Assembly: GCF_002335745.1 (NCBI RefSeq)
Contig: NZ_NIST01000001.1
Coordinates: 4,154,354-4,218,353 of the forward strand
Length of the DNA stretch: 64,000 nucleotides
DNA from: Evansella halocellulosilytica
GTDB lineage: Bacteria > Bacillota > Bacilli > Bacillales > Salisediminibacteriaceae
Reading direction: 5' to 3'
In this document: in pieces, positions 7,511-20,343 of the stretch
How the letters are laid out: the number at the start of each line of letters is the position of its first letter
How positions within the stretch are numbered: the first letter of the stretch is position 1
Notes under the pieces: generated by a model
The model's input: only the letters and a program-made list of their open reading frames with translations
The model's database searches: none
Told to the model about the DNA's origin: nothing
Program-made: the position numbers and the translations under genes

Positions 7511-8122
7511 TTATGAATGTACAACATGTTGGTATACTTTCTTTTTGTTCTGTTCATAAGAGAAAATCTGTTGATCGTATTTTTCAGTTAAAGCGATATC
7601 ATCAAGCCCTTTTAGAAGCATACTTTTACGGTATGAATCGGTTTCAAATGAATACGATAGACCAGAATTATCCGTCACAATTTGTTTTTCTAAATCAACC
7701 GTTAGTTTCATGTCATAATCTTGAGATTTTTTGAATAGAACTTCTACTTCAGCTTCGGACAATTTAATAGGTAAAATACCATTTTTAAAGCAATTATTAT
7801 AAAAAATATCCGCAAAAGAAGGGGCAATAATGACTTTTATTCCGTAATCAAGCAATGCCCATGGCGCATGCTCTCGTGATGACCCACAGCCAAAATTGTT
7901 TCTCGCTAATAAAATACTGGCTCCTTTCATCTTAGGTTTATTTAAGACAAAGTTCTCATTTATTTGTTGATCATCATTGAACCGCCAATCATAAAATAAA
8001 AATTGCCCGAACCCTGTACGTTCAACCCGTTTTAAAAATTGTTTCGGGATAATTTGATCTGTATCTACATTCGCTTTATCAAGAGGAGCTGCTAATCCTG
8101 TATGTTTTGTTAGTGGTTCCAT
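7511..8122 (-). CDS. leuD: 3-isopropylmalate dehydratase small subunit
   Basis: 203 residues, the normal length for LeuD. With LeuC it isomerises 2-isopropylmalate to 3-isopropylmalate in leucine synthesis in the cytosol. Visible landmarks are [12 protein letters not shown] near residue 20, then [20 protein letters not shown] (about 71-90), the swivel-domain loop that contacts substrate, then [15 protein letters not shown]. It is the last gene of the nine-gene operon; its ATG overlaps the end of leuC by one base. The operon terminator follows. Confidence 0.97.
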   Translation of the reverse strand: MEPLTKHTGLAAPLDKANVDTDQIIPKQFLKRVERTGFGQFLFYDWRFNDDQQINENFVLNKPKMKGASILLARNNFGCGSSREHAPWALLDYGIKVIIAPSFADIFYNNCFKNGILPIKLSEAEVEVLFKKSQDYDMKLTVDLEKQIVTDNSGLSYSFETDSYRKSMLLKGLDDIALTEKYDQQIFSYEQNKKKVYQHVVHS

Positions 8123-9540
8123 TAACGTTCACTCCCAACTGAAGATAATTCATCAGCCGTGCAGAAATGTCCTTTTATCGCTGCAGCTGCTGCTGAAACT
8201 GGACTGACTAAATGGGTTCTTGCTCCTCTCCCCTGCCTGCCCTCAAAGTTACGGTTAGACGTTGATGCACATCGTTTTCCAGGAGGAACGACATCCGGGT
8301 TCATACTTAAGCACATACTGCATCCAGATTCTCTCCAATCAAATCCCGCTTCCTTAAATACTTGATCCAGCTTTTCTTCCTCTGCTTGTTTTTTCACTTG
8401 TTTCGATCCTGGAACAATCATTGCTGTTACTTTCGGGTTGACTCTATGTCCGCGAATCACTTTTGCAGCTTCACGTAAATCTTCTATTCGTGAATTTGTA
8501 CAAGAACCGATAAATACATAATCAATCTCTATATCGGTCATTTTCATTCCTGGCTTTAAATCCATGTATGCTAAAGCTTGATATGCGGATTCTCTTTTTA
8601 CATCATTATCCATCAATTCCGGGTCAGGAATACGATCATTTATCCCGACGCCCATTGATGGATTTGTTCCCCACGTTACTTGAGGCTCTAAAGAAGCTAC
8701 GTCAAACGTTATGACGTGATCGTATGATGCTCCATCGTCAGTTCTCAGCTTTTCCCATTCCTCAATAGCTTTTTCAAAATTAGCTTCTTTTGGTGCATAT
8801 TTACGGCCTCTTAAATATTCAAACGTTGTTTCATCAGGTTCAATTAACCCTGCCCGAGCTCCTGCTTCAATCGACATATTACATACGGTCATTCTCTCTT
8901 CCATGCTCATTGCTTTCACAGCTTCTCCCGTAAACTCAATCACGTACCCAGTACCGAAATCAATCCCATATTTTGCAATTAAGCCGAGGATAATGTCCTT
9001 TGCAGTAATACCTAACGGTTTTTGACCATGGATGTCTACTTTTAATGTCTTTGGCTTTGACTGCCACAATGTTTGCGTAGCTAGAACGTGTTCGACTTCA
9101 CTCGTACCAATTCCAAAAGCGAGTGCTCCGAAAGCTCCGTGGGTAGAAGTATGACTATCACCGCATACAATTGTTTTTCCAGGCAAGGTCAACCCTAATT
9201 CTGGACCAATAACATGAACGATCCCCTGCTCATCACTCTGTAAATCAGCTAGCTGTATATTAAATTCATTACAATTCTCTTCTAACGTTTTCATTTGTTT
9301 TGCTGCAATTTCATCTTGAATGATGAACGGATTCACTGTAGGGACGTTGTGATCCATTGTAGCAAAAGTCAGTTCTGGTCTTCTTACTTTTCGCCCTGTA
9401 AGACGTAACCCTTCAAAAGCTTGAGGAGACGTCACCTCATGGACCATATGCAAATCAATATATAGGAGAGAAGGCTTTTGTTCTTCTGCTATTACAACGT
9501 GCTGGTCCCATATTTTCTCAAAGAGCGTCCTTTTCACCAT
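8122..9540 (-). CDS. leuC: 3-isopropylmalate dehydratase large subunit
   Basis: 472 residues, full length. It carries the [4Fe-4S] cluster of the isomerase. Cluster ligands are in FIGSCTNSR (about residue 349) and in [11 protein letters not shown] (about 409-412, CxxC). Other aconitase landmarks are [20 protein letters not shown] (about 133-152) and the [11 protein letters not shown] substrate loop near 432. It overlaps leuB by one base upstream and leuD by one base downstream, which indicates translational coupling. Confidence 0.98.
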   Translation of the reverse strand: MVKRTLFEKIWDQHVVIAEEQKPSLLYIDLHMVHEVTSPQAFEGLRLTGRKVRRPELTFATMDHNVPTVNPFIIQDEIAAKQMKTLEENCNEFNIQLADLQSDEQGIVHVIGPELGLTLPGKTIVCGDSHTSTHGAFGALAFGIGTSEVEHVLATQTLWQSKPKTLKVDIHGQKPLGITAKDIILGLIAKYGIDFGTGYVIEFTGEAVKAMSMEERMTVCNMSIEAGARAGLIEPDETTFEYLRGRKYAPKEANFEKAIEEWEKLRTDDGASYDHVITFDVASLEPQVTWGTNPSMGVGINDRIPDPELMDNDVKRESAYQALAYMDLKPGMKMTDIEIDYVFIGSCTNSRIEDLREAAKVIRGHRVNPKVTAMIVPGSKQVKKQAEEEKLDQVFKEAGFDWRESGCSMCLSMNPDVVPPGKRCASTSNRNFEGRQGRGARTHLVSPVSAAAAAIKGHFCTADELSSVGSER

Positions 9541-10639
9541 TACTTTTTCACCCCAATTGTTGTAGAGTCACGAGCTGCTAAGTGCTTTCTTACGACCTCG
9601 CCTATTTCTTGTGTCGTATAGCTTCTTTCTTTATCAGTAGCAATATCCTTCGTTCTGTATCCTTCATTTAATGTCTTTTCAATCGCTTGCTCGACATAAT
9701 CAGCCTCTTTCGTTAACTGCAATGAATATTTTAAAAGCATCGCAACTGATGCGAATGTTGCAAGAGGATTTGCGATATTAAGACCAGCTATGTCTGGAGC
9801 TGATCCATGAACAGGTTCATATAAGCCTGGACCATCACCTAGGCTGGCAGATGGCAGCATACCTAATGACCCAGTAATCATCGATGCTTCATCACTTAAG
9901 ATGTCTCCGAACATATTTTCAGTAACGATAACGTCAAATTGGTTCGGTTCTCGAATTAATTGCATTGCTGCGTTATCGACAAGCATATGTTCAAGATAAA
10001 CATCTGGATATCCCTCTGCTACACGCTCCGCTGTCTCTCTCCATAACCTACTGCTCTCTAGTACATTTGCTTTATCTACTGAAGTGACTTTTTTCTCTCT
10101 TAGTCTAGCTAATTCAAATGCTTGACGTAAAATTCTCTCAATCTCGAATTCGCTGTAATATAGTGTGTCAATGACTTCAGTCCCTAGCTCACCAATCTTT
10201 CTTCCGCGCGGTTTTCCAAAATAAAGCCCGCTCGTCAATTCACGAACGATTAGAAAATTCGCCCCGTTGACGACCTCTGGCTTTAGGGGCGAAGAATCAA
10301 GTATAGCGGGGAAAACATTGACCGGTCGAAGATTCGCAAAGAGCTGTAACGTTTTTCTCAACTGTAACAAACCTGTCTCCGGTTTTCGTGAAGGTTCTTC
10401 ATGGTCCCACTTTGGACCACCGACAGCACCGAGTAAAATCGCATCACTTTCCTGACAAAGCCTGATCGTTTTTTCTGGCAGAGGTGTGCCTTCTTCGTCT
10501 ACAGCAATACCTCCGATTTTGCCATATTGAAAATCAAAATGATGACCAAATTGATTCGCAACTTCTTCTAAAAGGAGAACAGCTTCTCTCGTAATTTCCG
10601 GTCCTATTCCGTCACCAGCTAGAATTGTAATCTTCATCA

Positions 10640-10640
<1 letters not shown>
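9540..10640 (-). CDS. leuB: 3-isopropylmalate dehydrogenase
   Basis: 366 residues. This is the NAD-dependent oxidative decarboxylation step of leucine synthesis. The isocitrate dehydrogenase-like fold is clear from [15 protein letters not shown] at the N-terminus, [14 protein letters not shown] in the substrate loop, [20 protein letters not shown] with the metal-binding Asp pair near 250, and [18 protein letters not shown] for NAD binding near 285. The start codon overlaps the stop of leuA. Confidence 0.98.
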
Positions 10641-13506
<2,866 letters not shown>

Positions 13507-13510
<4 letters not shown>

Positions 13511-15225
13511 GGTTTCATCCCTACCATTTCTTGTATCCCCTTTCCTGGAGCAATCATTGGGTAGACGTTTTCATCTGGTGTTACGCGGCAATCAATGACA
13601 AAAGGCTCCTTGACGGAAAGCGACTCCTTAAGAACTCGGACAAAGTCTTCCTCCCGATCAACTTTTTCCCCTTTTATCCCATAAGCGTCTGCAAGCTTTA
13701 CATAATCAGGTTGATTCGGAAGAAGTGATTCTGAGTATCTTTCTTTATAAAAAAGTTGCTGCCATTGACGTACCATTCCCATTGCTTCATTGTTTACGAT
13801 AATGATTTTTACAGGCAGACTATACTCTTTTAATAGAGCTAACTCTTGCAGCGTCATTTGAAAGCCTGCATCTCCTAATAGGGCTACAACTGTCGTATTT
13901 GGCAGACCAATTTGTGCACCTATCGCTGCTGGGAGACCAAATCCCATCGTTCCTAATCCGCCAGAAGTGATCCATTTATTTGGACTTTCTAGAGGATAAA
14001 ATTGTGCTGACCACATTTGATGCTGACCAACATCTGTCGCTATTGCAGCATCGCCATGTGTCCATTCATGGACGAGTTCAACTAACCGTTGAGGCTTAAT
14101 TGTTTGAAAGTCTTCTTTGTACCAGAGCGGATACTCGTCTTTATAATATTGAAGTTTTTTTCTCCAAACACTGTTATCGTTTTCCTCTTTCGGTTCAGCT
14201 AAGAGTAGTTGAAGTGATTCTTTTGCATCCCCGATTACCGGAATATGAGTTGGGACATTCTTCCCTACTTCAGCAGGGTCAATATCGATATGAACAACTT
14301 TGGCATGTGGCGCAAAATGCTTTAAATTTCCTGTAAGCCGGTCATCGAAACGCGCTCCAATATTAATCAGAAGATCTGTTTCATAAAGGGACATATTCGC
14401 AGCATACGTACCATGCATACCAGCCATTCCTAGAAAAAGCCGATGGCTTGCTGGAAAGCTTCCTAATCCTAGCAGTGTACTTGTGACAGGAAGCTGGTAC
14501 CTTTCTGCAAACTGTTTCAATTCAAAAGTCGCTTCTGAATGAAGGACTCCTGCTCCGGCAAGGATGACGGGCTTCTCTGCTCCTTTAATAGCTGATATTA
14601 CTTGCTCTACCGATTCTTTAGCTGGCTTCTTTTTCACTTGATAGCCCGGAAGGTGAACAGGCAATGAATAATCAAAATGACCTGTTTCGGCTGAAAAATC
14701 TTTCGGAATATCAATTAAAACTGGGCCAGGTCTACCAGTAGTCGCGATATGAAAAGCTTCTTTTATAATCCGAGGTAAATCCTTTACATGTTGTAATTGA
14801 TAATTGTGTTTCGTAATCGGCATCGAAATTCCAAGAGTAGGTGCTTCTTGGAAAGCATCTGAACCTAAGGCATGTGAGTTCACTTGCCCTGTAAAAACGA
14901 TGACAGGCAAGGAATCCATCATCGCATCAGCTAAGCCGGTCACAATGTTCGTTGCTCCGGGTCCTGATGTAGCAATCACAACTCCTGGTTTTCCTGTAAC
15001 TCGTGCATACCCTTCAGCTGCATGAATCGCTCCTTGTTCATGACGAGGTAAAATATGTGGAATGCCACCGTCATATAAAGCATCATATATGTTTAACACA
15101 GCTCCTCCAGGATAACCAAACACGACCTCAACCTTTTCTTGTTTTAAAGCTTCTACAATCATTTTTGAGCAAGACATCATCTGACCTGTTTTATCCGGAT
15201 GTGCCTCCTCTGTCATAAGATCCAT
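13507..15225 (-). CDS. ilvB: acetolactate synthase large (catalytic) subunit
   Basis: 572 residues. A thiamine diphosphate enzyme for the first common step of valine, leucine and isoleucine synthesis. The N-terminal ThDP domain has [17 protein letters not shown] and the catalytic Glu in [18 protein letters not shown] (Glu about residue 59). The middle FAD-binding domain follows, and then the C-terminal ThDP/Mg motif [18 protein letters not shown] (GDG-like, about 445-462). The start has TTTAGGGAGGAATAAGAAATG. This is the biosynthetic IlvB rather than catabolic AlsS, as shown by the FAD domain, the paired small subunit and the operon. Confidence 0.97.
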
Positions 15226-15252
15226 TTCTTATTCCTCCCTAAACGAGTCGGA

Positions 15253-16920
15253 TTAAACTTTTAAGACACCACCTGTATTAGCAGAAGTAACTAGTTTTGC
15301 ATAACGGACTAAATACCCTGACTTCACCTTTGGCTCTGGTGGCTGCCAACTTCGTTTTCTCACTTCCAATTCTTTATCTGAAACATCTAAGTGTATCGTA
15401 CGTTCGGTAAGATCGATTTGAATCCGGTCACCATTTTGTACATATGCGATCGGCCCGCCTTCAGCAGCCTCTGGAGAAACATGACCAATTGAAATCCCTC
15501 TAGTTGCTCCTGAAAAACGGCCATCAGTTAATAAAGCGACTTTTGTTGATAACCCTCTGCCTGCAATCGCAGATGTAGGTGCAAGCATCTCTGGCATTCC
15601 TGGACCACCTTTAGGTCCTTCATATCTAATGACAACGACGTGACCTTCCTTTACTTCTCCGCTGTTAATCCCTTCTTGCGCTTCATCTTGTGATTCATAA
15701 ATAATCGCTTCACCTTCAAAATACCGGATCGAAGGATCTACTGCTCCAACTTTGATAACCGACCCATTAGGAGCTAAATTGCCAAATAATGCGGATAAAC
15801 CGCCGACTGAACTGTAAGCTGTATCTTCCGTTCGAATGACATCACCGTTCACAATTTCAGCATCCTCTGTCGTTTCACGAATCGTTTTTCCTGATATCGT
15901 CACTCTCTCCGGGTGAATCGCTCCTTCAATGCTGCATAGCTCTTTAATGATTGCACTTACCCCTCCTGCTTCATGTACATCTTGCATTGAATAATCAGAT
16001 GCAGGACTGATTTTACATAAATAAGGGACTCGTTCTGCAATGTGATTAATTTCCTCCATGCTATATTCAATTCCGGCTTCATGAGCAATCGCTAACGTGT
16101 GTAAAACGGTATTCGTCGATCCTCCCATCGCCATATCAAGAGCAAACGCATCATCAACCGTTTCTTTTGTAATTAAGTCTCTAGGACGCACATCTTCTTT
16201 TACTAGTCTAATGAGGTGTTTAGCTGCATCTTTTATTAATTGATGACGCTCATCCGACGTCGCAACGATCGTTCCGTTTCCAGGAAGAGCGACACCGAGC
16301 ATTTCCATCAGTGTATTCATTGAGTTCGCTGTAAACATCCCAGAGCACGATCCACATGTTGGACACGCACTCGTCTCCAGCTCTAATAGTTCTTCCCTGG
16401 TCATTTTCCCAGATAAGTAACCGCCAACCCCTTCAAATACAGATGCTAATGACAATGAACTCCCATCTTTAGAACGACCTGCCTCCATTGGACCTCCTGA
16501 TACAAATACTGATGGGACATTCGTTCGAACGGAAGCCATTAGCATTCCAGGCGTAATTTTGTCACAGTTTGGAATGTAAAAAACTCCATCGAACCAGTGA
16601 GCATTAATAACCGTTTCTGCTGAATCAGCAATTAACTCCCGGCTCGGTAATGAATACCTCATCCCAATATGGCCCATTGCAATTCCGTCATCGACACCGA
16701 TCGTATTAAATTCAAATGGTACCCCTCCGGCTTCTCGAATCGCTTCTTTTACAACTTCTGCAAATTTATTAAGGTGCATATGGCCTGGAATGATATCAAC
16801 ATATGAGTTACAAACACCAATAAACGGTTTATCCATATCTTCGGGGGGGACGCCAGCAGCATGCAATAAACTCCGATGAGGTGCTCGGTCAATCCCTTTC
16901 TTGATCGTATGACTTCTCAT
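15253..16920 (-). CDS. ilvD: dihydroxy-acid dehydratase
   Basis: 555 residues with the start at 16920. It dehydrates dihydroxyisovalerate and dihydroxymethylvalerate with an iron-sulfur cluster. Cluster and Mg residues are seen in [13 protein letters not shown] and in [19 protein letters not shown] (about 180-198); [19 protein letters not shown] marks the C-terminal active-site loop. A frame to 16956 overlaps ilvE by four bases, but TTGAGGAGTGGAAGA lies eight bases before the ATG at 16920 and gives the family N-terminus [19 protein letters not shown], so I prefer the shorter form. Confidence 0.96.
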   Translation of the reverse strand: MRSHTIKKGIDRAPHRSLLHAAGVPPEDMDKPFIGVCNSYVDIIPGHMHLNKFAEVVKEAIREAGGVPFEFNTIGVDDGIAMGHIGMRYSLPSRELIADSAETVINAHWFDGVFYIPNCDKITPGMLMASVRTNVPSVFVSGGPMEAGRSKDGSSLSLASVFEGVGGYLSGKMTREELLELETSACPTCGSCSGMFTANSMNTLMEMLGVALPGNGTIVATSDERHQLIKDAAKHLIRLVKEDVRPRDLITKETVDDAFALDMAMGGSTNTVLHTLAIAHEAGIEYSMEEINHIAERVPYLCKISPASDYSMQDVHEAGGVSAIIKELCSIEGAIHPERVTISGKTIRETTEDAEIVNGDVIRTEDTAYSSVGGLSALFGNLAPNGSVIKVGAVDPSIRYFEGEAIIYESQDEAQEGINSGEVKEGHVVVIRYEGPKGGPGMPEMLAPTSAIAGRGLSTKVALLTDGRFSGATRGISIGHVSPEAAEGGPIAYVQNGDRIQIDLTERTIHLDVSDKELEVRKRSWQPPEPKVKSGYLVRYAKLVTSANTGGVLKV

Positions 16921-16952
16921 TCTTCCACTCCTCAAATCATGATTTAATTTCA

Positions 16953-17855
16953 TCATCCTGCATAATTTTTTTCAGCAGAATATACATTTACTCCATCACG
17001 TAGTACTAATTCACGAAATGCTTTCAATAATACGTGTGTATGATTCCCAGGCTTTCCATCGGAAATCTCTCTGCCATCCAGTTTGACAACTGGAACAACT
17101 TCGGCGGCAGTCCCTGTTAAAAATACTTCTTCAGCTACATAAACATCATGTCTTGTAAATGGAACTTCTTTTACTTCATAACCTAGCTCCTTAGAAATAT
17201 CGATAATCGCATTCCGAGTAATTCCTTCAAGGGCACCGACATAACTAGGAGGAGTGTAAAGAACTCTTTTTTTCATAATAAAAATGTTTTGGCCAGACCC
17301 TTCTGCAACATACCCTTCAGTATTGAGTGTTAAGGCTTCGTCTGCCCCAGCTTTTCTTGCCTCGACCTTTAGCATAATGTTGTTTAAATAGTTTAGTGAC
17401 TTTACCATAGGACTTAAAACGTCAGGTCTGTTTCTTCTTGTTGGTACCGTGACCATTTCAATGCCTTTATCGTACAAGTCACTTGAGAAAAGGGCTAACT
17501 GCTCAGCCATAATAATGAGCTGTGGCTCATGACATTTATATGGATCCAGCCCTAAATCTCCAACTCCTCGTGAAACGACGAGGCGAATATATGCTCGATC
17601 CTTAAAATTATTCATACGCAACGTTTCAACTACGATTTGTTCAAGTTCTTCAATCGTGTAAGGAATTTCTAGAAGAATGGATTTCGCCGAATCAAATAAC
17701 CTTTCTAAGTGCTCTCGTAACCTGAAAACATTTCCTCCATACATTCGAATACCTTCGAAAATCCCATCTCCATATAAGAGACCATGGTCATAAACTGAAA
17801 TTTTCGCATGTTCCTTTTCTAAAAACTCACCATTAATAAAAACCCATCGGCTCAT
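16953..17855 (-). CDS. ilvE: branched-chain amino acid aminotransferase (class IV, short form)
   Basis: 300 residues with the start at 17855 (GAGAGGAGAATGAGG before ATG). A PLP enzyme for the last step of valine, leucine and isoleucine synthesis with glutamate as amino donor. [20 protein letters not shown] (about 22-41) and the PLP lysine in [12 protein letters not shown] (about 151-162) are clear; [17 protein letters not shown] identifies the IlvE group rather than D-amino acid aminotransferases. This is the E. coli-like 300-residue form, not the roughly 360-residue YbgE/YwaA form of B. subtilis. First gene of the operon, directly after the riboswitch terminator. Confidence 0.93.
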   Translation of the reverse strand: MSRWVFINGEFLEKEHAKISVYDHGLLYGDGIFEGIRMYGGNVFRLREHLERLFDSAKSILLEIPYTIEELEQIVVETLRMNNFKDRAYIRLVVSRGVGDLGLDPYKCHEPQLIIMAEQLALFSSDLYDKGIEMVTVPTRRNRPDVLSPMVKSLNYLNNIMLKVEARKAGADEALTLNTEGYVAEGSGQNIFIMKKRVLYTPPSYVGALEGITRNAIIDISKELGYEVKEVPFTRHDVYVAEEVFLTGTAAEVVPVVKLDGREISDGKPGNHTHVLLKAFRELVLRDGVNVYSAEKNYAG

Positions 17856-17905
17856 CCTCATTCTCCTCTCTTTATTAATTAGACTTTTCAGATAAATGCA
17901 GGGTA

Positions 17906-17980
17906 TAAAAAAGCCCCTGCGGATTGGCAGACATACCAAATAGTTTTTCCTTGGTAGTATCAGAACCTATCCGCAGAGGC
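17906..17980 (-). terminator. leader terminator of the ilv-leu operon, overlapping the aptamer
   Basis: On the minus strand GCCTCTGCGGAT (17980-17969) pairs with ATCCGCAGGGGC (17924-17913), followed by TTTTTT. A nested hairpin fills the loop. The 5' arm is the same segment that closes the last aptamer stem, so aptamer folding and termination exclude each other. That predicts ligand-dependent read-through, an ON switch. Confidence 0.85.
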
Positions 17981-18080
17981 TTTTTTCCTCGCGGTGTACA
18001 TCATTTACGTAACATGATGCTAGTATCGCTTGGACCAGACGTCAATGTATGTTCATACATTGGCCGGAACCCTAGATACC
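17971..18080 (-). promoter_or_regulatory. ykkC-family riboswitch, probably ppGpp type (subtype 2a)
   Basis: On the minus strand the leader reads GGTATCTAGGGTTCCG, then a hairpin CAATGTATG/CATACATTG, then GTCTGGTCCAAGCGATAC closing the first stem, then a CATCAT/ATGATG stem, then GTACACCGCGAGG AAAAAAG CCTCTGCGG. CTAGGGTTCCG, CTGGTCC and AAAAGCC after ACAC are the conserved core of ykkC RNAs. The ACACGG box of guanidine-I aptamers is ACACCG here. ykkC subtype 2a RNAs sense ppGpp and are known in front of branched-chain amino acid genes in Firmicutes, which is exactly this position. The family call is strong; the ligand is inferred from context. Confidence 0.82.
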
Positions 18081-18141
18081 CTTCTGATTTGGAACACTGC
18101 TTTGCTGTTCATTTCAAATCATCTGTATTAAATTGTTTGCT

Positions 18142-18170
18142 ATTTTAATACCAGCTCATAATCTAGTCAA
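18142..18170 (-). promoter_or_regulatory. sigma-A promoter of the ilv-leu operon
   Basis: On the minus strand, TTGACT (18170-18165), a 17-bp spacer and TAAAAT (18147-18142). Transcription would start near 18135, giving a leader of about 280 bases that contains the riboswitch. Confidence 0.85.
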
Positions 18171-18198
18171 GTCAGATTTTTCAGAAAATACAGACTAA

Positions 18199-18213
18199 TT
18201 GTAAGCGCTTTTA
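18199..18213 (-). promoter_or_regulatory. CcpA (cre)-like site upstream of the ilv-leu promoter
   Basis: TTGTAAGCGCTTTTA matches the cre consensus WTGNAANCGNWNNCW at all but one fixed position, and the reverse strand also matches with one mismatch. It is centred about 70 bp upstream of the predicted start. In B. subtilis CcpA activates ilv-leu from an upstream cre, so activation is the likely sense here. Confidence 0.6.
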
Positions 18214-18313
18214 TAGTTGTCTCACAAGGGTGTATACGCTTTCACAAACTTCTCGAAAAAAATTTTTTATTTTTTTAATTTTTCCACTTTAACGCTTTTA
18301 TTTAATAAATAAT

Positions 18314-18347
18314 AAAAAAAGACACTTTTGGAAGTGTCTTTTTTTGG
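18314..18347 (-). terminator. terminator of ilvA
   Basis: Stem AAAGACACTT / AAGTGTCTTT with runs of A and T on both sides, so it can work in both directions. It lies about 75 bp past the ilvA stop and just upstream of the ilv-leu promoter region. Confidence 0.85.
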
Positions 18348-18422
18348 AAGAAAATCTTACACGGAAATTCATATGCATGCACAAAGATGTATATTTATAC
18401 TTATTTGTTTCGTTTTTCGCTT

Positions 18423-19703
18423 TTAAATTAATAAATTAAAAAGATCGGGATCCTTATTAAGTTCAATAAATGAGAAGCCTTCATTTTCCATTCTTTCTAT
18501 TAGTGGATCGTAATCATTTTGGTGCTTTAATTCTATCCCAACTAACACAGGTCCCTTTTCACGGTTGTTTTTTTTCGTGTATTCAAACCGCGTAATATCA
18601 TCCGTTTCTCCTAACACTTTGAGCATAAACTCTCTTAATGCACCAGCTCGTTGAGGGAAATTCACAATAAAATAATGTTTTAACCCCTCGTAGATAAGTG
18701 ACCGTTCCTTTATTTCTTGCATACGATCAATATCATTATTTCCACCGCTTATAATACAAACAATCGTTTTTCCTTTAATTTCTTCTTTGTAAAAATCAAG
18801 TGCTGCAATCGGCAATGCAGCAGCTGGCTCAGCAATAATCGCATGTTCATTATACAATTTGAGAATTGTGGTACATACTTTTCCTTCTGGAACGAGTGTC
18901 ACATCGTCAATCAAGTCCTTCAGGATTTCAAAAGTTAAATCTCCTACTCGTTTAACAGACGCGCCATCTACAAATTTTTCAATTTGATTTAGTGAAACAA
19001 CCTCTCCATTTTTTAATGACTCTTTCATTGCAGGAGCCCCAGATGGTTCAACACCTACTATTTTCACAGATGGCGCTGTTTCCTTTAAATAAGTTGCGAC
19101 ACCTGATGCTAAGCCCCCTCCACCAATACTCATAAATACGTGCGAAAATGGATTTGGCATATCTTCAACTATTTCCAAACCGGCAGTACCTTGCCCTGCG
19201 ATCGTTCGGTGATCATCAAACGGATGAATAAATGTCATCTTTTCCTTTTTGCACATTTTCATCGCTTCGTTATAAGAATCGTCAAATGTATCACCAGTAA
19301 GGATCACTTCCGTCCATTTTCCACCAAAGAATTTTACTTGAGAAACTTTTTGCCTAGGTGTTGTTGACGGCATAAAAATTTTCCCTTCAATTCCTAATTT
19401 ATTACATGAAAAAGCGACCCCCTGAGCATGATTCCCTGCACTTGCACAAACAACTCCATTTCTTCTCTCAACCGCAGTTAAACTTTGAATGAAATTATAT
19501 GCGCCCCGTATTTTAAAGGATCGGACGGGCTGTAAATCTTCACGCTTTAAGTATACGTTACATTCATAGTGCTGAGATAAAATATCGTCCCTCAGCAATG
19601 GCGTACGAACCGCAGCCTCATGAACAAAATTGAGAGCATTCCTAATATCCTGTGCTTCAACTTTCCCCTTTGTCTTATGACCATCTTTTACTGTATAATT
19701 CAT
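18423..19703 (-). CDS. ilvA: threonine dehydratase (biosynthetic)
   Basis: 426 residues. A PLP enzyme that turns threonine into 2-oxobutyrate, the first step specific to isoleucine. The PLP lysine lies in PVRSFKIRGAYNF (Lys about residue 64), SAGNHAQGVAFSC binds substrate, and SIGGGGLASGVA is the phosphate loop near 193. The C-terminal ACT-like domain (about 335-426, with HYFIVNFPQRAGALREFM) is single, as in the short IlvA of Bacillus. AGAGGGGGAAGCGATG marks the start. It is separate from the ilv-leu operon but in the same orientation. Confidence 0.97.
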   Translation of the reverse strand: MNYTVKDGHKTKGKVEAQDIRNALNFVHEAAVRTPLLRDDILSQHYECNVYLKREDLQPVRSFKIRGAYNFIQSLTAVERRNGVVCASAGNHAQGVAFSCNKLGIEGKIFMPSTTPRQKVSQVKFFGGKWTEVILTGDTFDDSYNEAMKMCKKEKMTFIHPFDDHRTIAGQGTAGLEIVEDMPNPFSHVFMSIGGGGLASGVATYLKETAPSVKIVGVEPSGAPAMKESLKNGEVVSLNQIEKFVDGASVKRVGDLTFEILKDLIDDVTLVPEGKVCTTILKLYNEHAIIAEPAAALPIAALDFYKEEIKGKTIVCIISGGNNDIDRMQEIKERSLIYEGLKHYFIVNFPQRAGALREFMLKVLGETDDITRFEYTKKNNREKGPVLVGIELKHQNDYDPLIERMENEGFSFIELNKDPDLFNLLI

Positions 19704-19758
19704 CGCTTCCCCCTCTTTACTTTACTGAATATTTTGACCAATAAAATTTTTAGGGATT

Positions 19759-19786
19759 ATTTTAACACAGATTATCTAATATACAA
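19759..19786 (-). promoter_or_regulatory. possible sigma-A promoter of ilvA
   Basis: On the minus strand, TTGTAT, a 16-bp spacer and TAAAAT. No T-box or other leader structure is visible between it and the ATG. Confidence 0.4.
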
Positions 19787-19924
19787 AACTTGACTTGTCG
19801 TTAAGGAGGTTCTCAGCAAGGGAATTATGCTTGCCTAGATGCTCTTATACTTTCGTGCAAATCTTCATGGCGAAAGCCTTAGTTGAAGTTATACGATTGT
19901 CATAGATTGGATAAATCCTAATAG

Positions 19925-20130
19925 CCTGAATCCGTGATAATAGATGTTGATATGCCATCCATCTGCTCGCTTTCACCTCTAGGCACAAGTGCTGCATGAG
20001 TAGATGTCGCACTTGTGCTTTGGAGTGAAAGCGTCCACCAGTAACGGATTCGAGACATTATCCAATTATGTTAAATCGAAAGATTATTAAGGTTCTTACA
20101 AAGTACAATTTTTTTCATCACGGATTCAGG
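19925..20130. repeat. R2 repeat with 13-bp terminal inverted repeats and a central hairpin
   Basis: The outer ends are CCTGAATCCGTGA (19925-19937) and TCACGGATTCAGG (20118-20130), a perfect 13-bp inverted repeat. Inside, CGCTTTCACC...AGGCACAAGTGC (about 19969-19993) pairs with GCACTTGTGC...GTGAAAGCG (about 20010-20034). There is no coding frame. The 206-bp size, inverted ends and internal palindrome suggest a MITE-like element. Related blocks lie near 4.25, 59.65 and 60.75 kb. The rest of 19704-20343 has no other recognisable feature apart from the two promoters. Confidence 0.65.
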
Positions 20131-20262
20131 TATAGTATAAAAAATACTAGACTTAAAAATTAAAAAGGTTCATCCCTAACTATATTCTTATTTACGTAAA
20201 ATTCCCCACATGCAAAAAAGTATAATATACCTAGTTCTTTTCCCTCTTATTTTTGTTTAATA

Positions 20263-20292
20263 TTGTCATAATTTGATTGATTATGGTATAAA
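20263..20292 (+). promoter_or_regulatory. possible sigma-A promoter of the lipoprotein gene
   Basis: TTGTCA, an 18-bp spacer and TATAAA, about 45 bp before the ATG at 20344. Confidence 0.5.
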
Positions 20293-20343
20293 TATTGATG
20301 GCGCAATTGCCATATAAAAATTAAATACTCGGGGGTAATACAA

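Noticed and set aside
17906-18170. T-box riboswitch for the ilv-leu operon, as in B. subtilis
   Set aside because: There is no GGGTGGTACCRCG-type T-box sequence and no stem I with a specifier codon. CTAGGGTTCCG and CTGGTCC belong to the ykkC family.
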